From Enterococcus sp. ZJ1622 (GTDB lineage: Bacteria; Bacillota; Bacilli; Lactobacillales; Enterococcaceae), in contig NZ_JAAKDW010000006.1 of assembly GCF_011038845.1 (NCBI RefSeq), positions 129,001 to 193,000 of the forward strand: a DNA stretch of 64,000 nucleotides. The letters run 5' to 3'. The position numbers and the translations under genes were made by a program. Below, in pieces: positions 57,955-64,000 of this stretch. Position 1 is the stretch's first letter, and every line of letters starts with the position of its first letter. Below the pieces are notes generated by a model. That model saw only the letters and a list, made by a program, of their open reading frames with translations. It was not told where the DNA came from and made no database searches.

Positions 57955-59355
57955 TTATCCGATAATGATCTTCTCACTTGGATATTCGTAGCCCAGATCC
58001 CGGGTTTCTTTTGGAACAAACAGCATCAACGTATAAAGCATACCGATTCGACCAATGAACATCAGTGCTGCAATCGTGATCTTTCCGACTGTCGATAGGT
58101 CTCCTGTGATCCCTAGAGACAGACCAGTTGTCCCGAAAGCAGAGGTGACTTCTACGATGATCGAAATCAGTGACTGTTCTTCAGTCGCTGATAAAAAGAC
58201 GATAAAAAAGAAGCACATCCCTAAAGATAGCATGAAAACAACGACTGATTTTCGTACATCATCCTGATCGATCCTACGTCCGAAGATATTGATATTGTCT
58301 TCACTTTTCAAGAAAGAATAAAGGTAAAGTCCGATGATCGCTACAGTTGTGGTTCGGATTCCGCCACCGACAGAACTAGGACTGCAGCCGATGAACATCA
58401 GCAATGAAAAAATGATCAGCGTAGTAATCTGAAAGTCTCCAAGGTCATGGATCTGCAAACCCGCATTTCGAGTCGTGATCGAATAAAACATCGAATTAAT
58501 CCACTTCACACTTGTACTTGAGTTTTGGAAAAGATGATCTTTCTCAAGAAAATAGATCAGTAATGTACCGCTGATGAACAAGACGACAAATGCCAAAACA
58601 GCCAGTTTGGTGAATAGCGAAAAACGAAAAGGCAGCTTGGCTTTGGTTCTTTTGTAAAGCACCCATTCACGAAATTCCATCAATACAGGAAAACCGATCC
58701 CACCGACAAAAATTAAGAACATGATGAGGATCAAGAAAAAATAATCATGGGCAAATGGTTTGATCGAATCTCCTGTCACATCAAACCCAGAGTTCGTGAC
58801 TGCTGATATCGCTTGATAAAAGCCGTAAAAAACAGCATCCCGCCAACGGTCGAAATATCCTCTGTAGTAAAAATAAAAAGAGAAGAATGTGCCGAAAAGC
58901 ATCTGGAACCATAATAAGATAGCGAAGGTGATACGGATAAGCCGAACGATACCGGACAAACGTGGCTGGTTCATATCTGTCATGATCAGCTGACGTTGCC
59001 GCAAAGTGATCCTGCGTCTTGAAAAGATAACGAAAGCGGTCGAGATCATCATGATCCCCAACCCTCCTACTTGGAACAAGACTTCCAATAAGATGACACC
59101 ATTGTCATTGAAAACAGAATTGATATCAAAAGTAGACAGCCCTGTCACGCTGACTGTACTAATCGCCATAAACAATAAATCGATGAATGACACATGACTG
59201 CCTGGTTCCCGAAAAATCGGAAGACAAAAAAGAATAAAAGAAAGAACTGTCATTAAAATATAGTAAAAAACAATGATTTGAATAGAAGAAAAATGGCTGG
59301 ATGCGTACCGCTCTCCACGCCGTTTCAGCTTCCGAAAAACAAGATCAGCTTTCAC
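57955..59355 (-). CDS. ktrB: K+ transporter membrane subunit, KtrB/TrkH family
   Basis: The 466-residue protein has four repeated membrane-pore-membrane units. Pore loops with their selectivity glycines are visible: STVSVTGLSTFD, SAVTNSGFDVTGDS, YSITTRNAGLQIHD and TSAFGTTGLSLGITGDLS. It should take up K+ with Na+ when gated by a KtrA-type ring, which is not in the window. Length fits KtrB rather than TrkH. It marks the return to core genes after the island. Confidence 0.9.
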   Translation of the reverse strand: MKADLVFRKLKRRGERYASSHFSSIQIIVFYYILMTVLSFILFCLPIFREPGSHVSFIDLLFMAISTVSVTGLSTFDINSVFNDNGVILLEVLFQVGGLGIMMISTAFVIFSRRRITLRQRQLIMTDMNQPRLSGIVRLIRITFAILLWFQMLFGTFFSFYFYYRGYFDRWRDAVFYGFYQAISAVTNSGFDVTGDSIKPFAHDYFFLILIMFLIFVGGIGFPVLMEFREWVLYKRTKAKLPFRFSLFTKLAVLAFVVLFISGTLLIYFLEKDHLFQNSSTSVKWINSMFYSITTRNAGLQIHDLGDFQITTLIIFSLLMFIGCSPSSVGGGIRTTTVAIIGLYLYSFLKSEDNINIFGRRIDQDDVRKSVVVFMLSLGMCFFFIVFLSATEEQSLISIIVEVTSAFGTTGLSLGITGDLSTVGKITIAALMFIGRIGMLYTLMLFVPKETRDLGYEYPSEKIIIG

Positions 59356-59514
59356 AAGAGCTATCCTCCTTCATAGTCGTTTCTTCAAGTATACAGGGAG
59401 TAGCAACAATACTCAAAGAAATTATTAAGCACATAACACAGAGCCTTTAGGTTTTTGCAAAAATGGCTTATAATGAGACAAAACTCTGGAAAAACAGCGA
59501 GGAATAATAACAAA

Positions 59515-60246
59515 ATGATTGATGCAGAAATAATCGTTGAAAAAATGAAAAACCAAAAAATAAACTACGACACCGTATTGAAAAAAATGATCCAGCAATG
59601 GGAAAAAGAACAAACGAAACCTAAGATCCTGATCCACACATGCTGTGCGCCTTGCAGTACGCATACATTAGAATTTATGTGCCAGCATGCAGAAGTCACC
59701 ATGTTTTTTTCAAATTCGAATATCCATCCCAAAAACGAGTATCTGAGAAGGCTCCATGAACAGAAACGTTTTATTGACGAATTCAATGAAGCAACAGGGA
59801 ACCAAGTGACGCTGATCGTGGACGACTACCGTCCAAGCGTATTCAATCAGATGGTCATGGAAAAAGGCTTAGCGGAGGAAAGAGAAGGTGGGGCCCGTTG
59901 CAGCGCCTGCTTCAATATGCGTCTGGACCTTGTCGCACAAAAAGCACAGGAACTAGGCTATGACTATTTTGGCAGTGCCTTGACGATCTCTCCTAAGAAA
60001 AACGCCGCACTGATCAACCAAATCGGGATGGACATCCAAAAAATATACGGGACGCATTACCTCCCAAGTGATTTCAAGAAAAACAAAGGTTATGAACGAT
60101 CGATTCAAATGTGCAAAGAATATGATATTTTCCGCCAATGCTACTGTGGCTGTGTCTTTGCCGCAAAACAGCAAGGCTGTGATCTGAAAAAGGTCAACCG
60201 AGAAGCAAAAGCTTATTTAGAAGCTTCCACCGTCACATTTGAGTGA
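59515..60246 (+). CDS. queH: Epoxyqueuosine reductase QueH (DUF208 type)
   Basis: The 243-residue enzyme carries out the last step of queuosine formation in tRNA, replacing QueG. Conserved cysteine motifs are CCAPCSTHTL near the N terminus, GARCSACFNMRL in the middle and CYCGC near the C terminus, which bind an Fe-S cluster and metal. ATG 59515 follows GAGGAA with 10 bases spacing. A TATAAT at 59469-59474 lies upstream. Single-gene unit. Confidence 0.93.
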   Translation: MIDAEIIVEKMKNQKINYDTVLKKMIQQWEKEQTKPKILIHTCCAPCSTHTLEFMCQHAEVTMFFSNSNIHPKNEYLRRLHEQKRFIDEFNEATGNQVTLIVDDYRPSVFNQMVMEKGLAEEREGGARCSACFNMRLDLVAQKAQELGYDYFGSALTISPKKNAALINQIGMDIQKIYGTHYLPSDFKKNKGYERSIQMCKEYDIFRQCYCGCVFAAKQQGCDLKKVNREAKAYLEASTVTFE

Positions 60247-60381
60247 TAGGATAAAAAACTATAAGAAACTTTCAGAAAAACGTAAGAAAAATATAAGGTT
60301 TTTATGATAAACATAAGAAAGAGCAGATCGCTCATTTACACAAACTGACATGATGACAAATACAACTAAAAGGAAGAGATT

Positions 60382-60885
60382 ATGATGCGAAAAGTAGCAC
60401 CTATTTTGAAGCCAATCGCTGTGTTGACAATTTCAACGATTGTCGCTACTGCCACAGGTGTCGTCAATAGTTCGAGCTATCGTGCGCCAAGCTCCAGCTC
60501 AAGTACTGTCGAAGAAACGAACACAACCTCTTCTGCAGGGGCAACATCTAGCCAAACGACTACAGAAAGCCCAGATGAAACGATGACTACGACTACAACT
60601 ACAACAACATGGGAGGATACGACTGTCTCCTCTGATGATTCGATGAATATACAAGACAGCTCGAGCGAATCTACAACTACCGGAACGGACGAAGGGAATC
60701 TCGATGATTCGACGAGCACAAGTACGAGCGTAAGTACAGATACAAGTACTAGTGTACCGACAACACCAAGCAGTACACAACCAAGTGCCGGAACACAAGG
60801 GGACGCTGCCACGAAAACTGTTCCGCAAACACCCGAGACAGCTAATGTACCAACAGATAATCAGCAAGCAGGTGATACACAATGA
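60382..60885 (+). CDS. Ser/Thr-rich secreted or surface protein
   Basis: The 167-residue product has a signal-like hydrophobic start (MMRKVAPILKPIAVLTISTI) and then an almost pure Ser/Thr/Asp/Glu stretch with TTTTTTTT and STSTSVSTDTSTSVP. No anchor motif is present at the C terminus. Such sequences behave as extended, possibly glycosylated, stalks. It overlaps the next gene by 4 bases (ATGA), so the two are coupled. Family not recognised. Confidence 0.7.
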   Translation: MMRKVAPILKPIAVLTISTIVATATGVVNSSSYRAPSSSSSTVEETNTTSSAGATSSQTTTESPDETMTTTTTTTTWEDTTVSSDDSMNIQDSSSESTTTGTDEGNLDDSTSTSTSVSTDTSTSVPTTPSSTQPSAGTQGDAATKTVPQTPETANVPTDNQQAGDTQ

Positions 60886-61652
60886 CGTTTCTATTAGATA
60901 TTATCAACAGCGTCCATAAATTTTTGGGCTACTTGGATATCAGCCCAAAATATTTAAACAGAGGATATACGGTTTTGAGTGTGATTCCTACTCTATATCT
61001 TTTACGGATCATTTACGGACTTTGGCAAAATCAAAATTATCTGCAATTTTTCCTTTATGGAATCGTGTTCTTAGTGTTGGTTTATTTCATCGTCCTGAAT
61101 GTATTTTATTATTTCATGGACAAAAACACGAAAGCAGATGTGACACAGCTTTTTGTCAAATATCTGCCGGATGAAGCCTTCAATATCCAAACAGAAGAAA
61201 CAACGACAAGAGGCGGAAGCATCGATAAAGTAAATACGCAGGAAATCGCAGTTTCTTATGATGAAGATTATCAACTGAAACTAGCAGAAAATATGCGCTA
61301 TTTGATCGAAAAAGGGGAAATCAGTGTCAACGACCTAGGACGAATGGACGGCTTTCTAGTTGATCGAAATACACTCTATCCGTATTATTACGTCAAAAAA
61401 ATAGCGGATAAAGAGTATGTACTGAATATCGGGCGCAGTTATGCCGATATGGAGAAAGTCGGAAAAATCTATCTGGATTCAGAAGAAGAAACACTTGAAC
61501 CAGTTGGATTATTCATCGTTGGCGGTGATTTCGTCAAAGATGGTCTGCGATACCATGAACCATATCGCTTGAAACTGATTGTCAAAAAAGAACAAAAGGA
61601 AGCGGATGAACCAGTGGTTTACAGCCGCACCCAAAGAAGAAGACGTTCTTGA
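60882..61652 (+). CDS. Lactobacillales membrane protein with two or three N-terminal helices (DUF6681-like)
   Basis: The 256-residue protein has hydrophobic segments in residues about 25-45, 50-62 and 62-82 and a soluble C-terminal domain of about 170 residues ending in RTQRRRRS. NMRYLIEKGEISVNDLGRMDGFLVD is a notable internal segment. I believe it matches a domain of unknown function found in enterococci and lactobacilli (possibly DUF6681), but cannot verify this. It is translationally coupled to the Ser/Thr-rich gene. Confidence 0.65.
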   Translation: MTFLLDIINSVHKFLGYLDISPKYLNRGYTVLSVIPTLYLLRIIYGLWQNQNYLQFFLYGIVFLVLVYFIVLNVFYYFMDKNTKADVTQLFVKYLPDEAFNIQTEETTTRGGSIDKVNTQEIAVSYDEDYQLKLAENMRYLIEKGEISVNDLGRMDGFLVDRNTLYPYYYVKKIADKEYVLNIGRSYADMEKVGKIYLDSEEETLEPVGLFIVGGDFVKDGLRYHEPYRLKLIVKKEQKEADEPVVYSRTQRRRRS

Positions 61653-61662
61653 TAGAAGACAA

Positions 61663-61697
61663 AGGAGACTGCGGCTTTGACTGCAGTCTTCTTTTTC
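61663..61697 (+). terminator. Terminator after the membrane protein gene
   Basis: GAGACTGC pairs with GCAGTCTTC and is followed by TTTTT. Confidence 0.75.
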
Positions 61698-61701
61698 CGA
61701 A

Positions 61702-62186
61702 TAAATGGTGTCCAAGAGATAGCCTATCGGCAATAAGGCACGATTTTGTAAAATATGGGAAGCTATTTTCGTAAATTCCTTCTTATTTCTTGAAGCTGTC
61801 CACTTCTGTCACAACCTCTCCACTAAACGGTGTTCAAAAGCTTGCATCTGCGGTAATAAGCCCAACTAAACGAAAAATATGAAGAACTATTTTTGTTTGT
61901 CTGTTCTTATTACTTGATGCAGGACAGCTTTTTCACAACCTCTGATTCACGGTGTTCTCCTGCCAACTCCTCGGGCACAAGTCACAATATTCATCAAACA
62001 TGAGAAGCTGTTTGTTGAAATTGTTCCTTGTGCCTCAGAGTTGAACGGCAGGCTCACAACCTCTGATTTACGGTGTTCCAACTGCTGCTTCTCGGCAATA
62101 AGTTCACTGAACAAGAAAATATGAAGAGCTATTTTCTGTTCAGTGTCCTAATTCCTTAAAGCAGAACGCAGTTGTCACAACCTCTT
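61702..62186 (+). repeat. Intergenic hairpin-repeat array 7 (four units)
   Basis: Units in order E, C, B, A at about 61702-61818, 61826-61940, 61945-62062 and 62065-62186. The first unit is mixed: its left arm (AGAGATAGCCTATCGG) matches repeat site 2 and its right arm (GAAGCTGTCCACTTCTG) matches type E' of arrays 1 and 3. The array fills the gap before lepB. Confidence 0.87.
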
Positions 62187-62333
62187 TTCACCTTCACCTA
62201 AATAAGAAAGAATTGTGAAGAGCGATACTTATTCTTTCTTTTAGTTTGTAAAAAATGTAAAATAAAGAAAGTAAAAACAAATCATGCAAAAAAATAGAAA
62301 ATAACTGATAGAAAAGCAAGCAGGAGGTAGATT

Positions 62334-62903
62334 GTGAAAGATTTTTTGAAAAACTGGGGGATACTGATCCTCGTATTGGCGGGTATTTTGCTCGCGCGAG
62401 TTTATGTATTCACGCCAGTCACTGTAAATGGACATTCGATGGACCCGACGTTAAGCGATGGACAGCGGTTGATCTCGTCGAAAATCTCGAAATATGAACG
62501 TTTAGATATCATCACTACAAAAGAACCGGGAGAAGAAGACCGGATGATCGTGAAACGGATCATTGGGATGCCTGGAGATACTGTGAAAATGGAAAATGAC
62601 CAGTTGACGATCAATGGAAAAAAATATGATGAATCTTACTTAGATCAATTCAAAAAAGAGTTTGCAGAAGATAAGCTGCAGGGAGAGTATTCTTACAGCC
62701 AAGCTTTCCAGGCACAAGCACAAAGTTCAAAAAACTTTACGAGTGATTTTGAATACACTGTACCAAAAGGAAAATATCTTGTTTTGGGCGATAACCGTCT
62801 GATCTCAAAAGATAGCCGGATCTTTGGTTTAGTCGACGAAGACATGATCCAAGGAAAAGTAGTATTCCGTTATTGGCCGCTTTCAGAAATCAAGGTCATC
62901 TGA
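62334..62903 (+). CDS. lepB: Type I signal peptidase
   Basis: The 189-residue membrane protease removes signal peptides of secreted proteins. One N-terminal helix (ILILVLAGILLARVYVF) is followed by the catalytic Ser35 in NGHSMDPTL and Lys74 in VKRIIGMPGD, and the conserved LGDNRLISKDSR. The start is GTG 62334 with AGGAGG 6 bases upstream. Single-gene unit; the terminator at 62919-62955 follows. Confidence 0.95.
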   Translation: MKDFLKNWGILILVLAGILLARVYVFTPVTVNGHSMDPTLSDGQRLISSKISKYERLDIITTKEPGEEDRMIVKRIIGMPGDTVKMENDQLTINGKKYDESYLDQFKKEFAEDKLQGEYSYSQAFQAQAQSSKNFTSDFEYTVPKGKYLVLGDNRLISKDSRIFGLVDEDMIQGKVVFRYWPLSEIKVI

Positions 62904-62918
62904 CCAACAATCTAATTG

Positions 62919-62955
62919 AAAAAACCTGCTGCAAAAAATTGCAGCAGGTTTTTTC
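62919..62955. terminator. Bidirectional terminator between lepB and the methyltransferase gene
   Basis: AAAAAACCTGCTGC pairs perfectly with GCAGCAGGTTTTTT. Confidence 0.93.
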
Positions 62956-63556
62956 AAGCCTTTTTACTGATTGATAAGAAGAGCGAGGCATCTTGGTTCA
63001 TGAAGATTTTTGACCCGTGATGGAAAGTATGACTTTCAGACGGGATAAAACCAGCTTCTTCCAATTGTTCTTCTAACACTTTTTGTTCGAACCCATTATG
63101 GACTTTGGGGTGGCTGATGGCTTCGTTTTTATCGAAATCCACGAGGAACAACTGACCATCAGCCGATAAATGTTCATGGAGTTTCTTCAAAATAGTGTCC
63201 GTATCCGGGATATGGAGCAATACGAGTGACAGCAAGATAACGTCTGCCTGCACTGTAGGAAACGAAACCGTGGCATCGGCATGGATCGTTCGAACGTTTT
63301 CCAGCTTTGCTTGCTGGATTTTTTTCTCTGCAGTTTCAAGCATTGCTTCTGAGGCATCTGCAATGATCACTTCTTTGAAACGTTTCGCAAGCGGCAGACT
63401 CACCAGACCAGTGCCGCCGCCATAATCCAGCAGTGTTTTTTCAGCAATGTCTTTTGGCAGTTGTGATTGGACTTCTTTTCGGATGATCTCAGCGAGTTGC
63501 TGACGTTCTGGCGAATCATAATGACTGGCCATCGAATCGAATATGTTTTTTGTCAT
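62954..63556 (-). CDS. Class I SAM-dependent methyltransferase
   Basis: The 200-residue protein has the SAM-binding motif I LDYGGGTGLVSLPLAK, motif II region VIIADASEAMLETAEKK and an acidic motif in VQADVILLSLVLLHIP. This is the small UbiE/COQ5-like methyltransferase group; the substrate cannot be told. AAGGAGC lies upstream of ATG 63556. Single-gene unit. Confidence 0.88.
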   Translation of the reverse strand: MTKNIFDSMASHYDSPERQQLAEIIRKEVQSQLPKDIAEKTLLDYGGGTGLVSLPLAKRFKEVIIADASEAMLETAEKKIQQAKLENVRTIHADATVSFPTVQADVILLSLVLLHIPDTDTILKKLHEHLSADGQLFLVDFDKNEAISHPKVHNGFEQKVLEEQLEEAGFIPSESHTFHHGSKIFMNQDASLFLSISKKA

Positions 63557-63683
63557 GGGAACAGCTCCTTATGCGAATTTGCGGAATTTCGTCTATTATA
63601 CTACTTTTTCTTCACATAGTACGAAGATAGAAACAAAACATGGTATACTCAATTCAAAATAAAAAATTCTTGGAGAAAACAGG

Positions 63684-64000
63684 ATGATTCTTTTTGTAAC
63701 AAACGACGAAGAAAAAAGCAGATGTGCTCAAGAGATACTGCAGGACCTCCCAGAATGGTTCGGTCTTCCGGAAGCAACAGCAGAATATATTGAAAAATCA
63801 AAAACACTTCCTTTTTGGTCTGTTAAAGAACAAGGTGAGAACATAGGCTTCATCACGCTGTCCCCTACAAGCAAAGACACCATCGAAATCTACTGTATGG
63901 GCATCAAAAAAAGTGCGCAGCGCCAAAAACTGGGTACAAAACTTTTTGAAGAGGCTGAGAATTATGCAAAAAAGCATTATAAGTACCTTCAAGTCAAAAC
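63684..64000 (+). CDS. GNAT-family N-acetyltransferase, N-terminal part (3' end outside window)
   Basis: The visible 105 codons show a GNAT start (DLPEWFGLPEATAEYIE), the central strand IGFITLSPT and the acetyl-CoA loop region YCMGIKKSAQRQKLGTKLFE, which fits the QxxGxG/A-type motif. ATG 63684 is preceded by GGAG and a TATACT box near 63642. The substrate is unknown. Confidence 0.83.
   Translation, partial: MILFVTNDEEKSRCAQEILQDLPEWFGLPEATAEYIEKSKTLPFWSVKEQGENIGFITLSPTSKDTIEIYCMGIKKSAQRQKLGTKLFEEAENYAKKHYKYLQVK

Noticed and set aside
60477-60882. Two long minus-strand frames opposite the Ser/Thr-rich gene
   Set aside because: They are antisense by-products of the biased ACN/TCN codons; the plus frame has the ribosome site, signal peptide and coupling.

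Overview
The window looks like a chromosomal segment of an Enterococcus in the broad faecium/mundtii/hirae group; I cannot fix the species. The grounds are moderate G+C, strong AGGAGG-type ribosome sites, a WxL surface cassette, a GatD/MurT pair, an EfrAB-like exporter, a PTS-based mannitol operon and an AraR-controlled arabinose operon. A family of roughly 110-120 bp hairpin repeats (about 20 units in 7 intergenic sites) is scattered through it.

Layout. 1-1.7 kb: end of a WxL protein plus its DUF916-type partner. 1.9-4.3 kb: NAD salvage (pncB-nadE). 4.3-14.3 kb: pentose block, consisting of an ArsR-type regulator divergent from a GH43 arabinosidase and an oligosaccharide symporter, then araR, araE (reverse strand) and araB-araD-araA. 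Palindromic TGTACGTACA operators and cre-like sites sit in the promoters. 14.7-24 kb: a lone ACT-type 2-hydroxyacid dehydrogenase, an LTA synthase, a YkgB-type lactonase, a GutA-like protein with an AI-2E family permease, an azoreductase and a rhodanese-like protein. 23.8-31.4 kb: TetR regulator with a heterodimeric ABC exporter, a VOC protein, a serine hydrolase and manA. 31.9-42.2 kb: two mannitol-type PTS clusters. The first is EIICB-MtlR-EIIA without a dehydrogenase; the second is MtlA-MtlF-MtlD behind a palindrome resembling the MtlR site. Between them is a reverse-strand cassette of a small secreted peptide plus an ABC ATPase and permease, which looks like a bacteriocin or peptide export/immunity unit. 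42.3-44.4 kb: gatD-murT.

44.4-57.8 kb is the accessory island. It starts with an AT-rich stretch holding small membrane proteins, a decayed gene and three paralogues of an unrecognised ~187-residue membrane protein. It ends with a giant toxin-like gene at 50651-57769. That gene reads as one 2372-codon frame interrupted by a single TAA at 56090-56092. Upstream of the stop are helical modules and a hydrophobic, translocation-like segment. Downstream are a PGPSK repeat linker and an HExxH domain resembling aspzincin metallopeptidases. I regard this locus, with its membrane-protein neighbours, as the best candidate for an undescribed system; its function is inference. 57.9-64 kb returns to core genes: a KtrB/TrkH potassium transporter, queH, a Ser/Thr-rich secreted protein with a membrane partner, signal peptidase I, a methyltransferase and the start of a GNAT acetyltransferase.

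No rRNA, tRNA, CRISPR array or intact insertion sequence was recognised.
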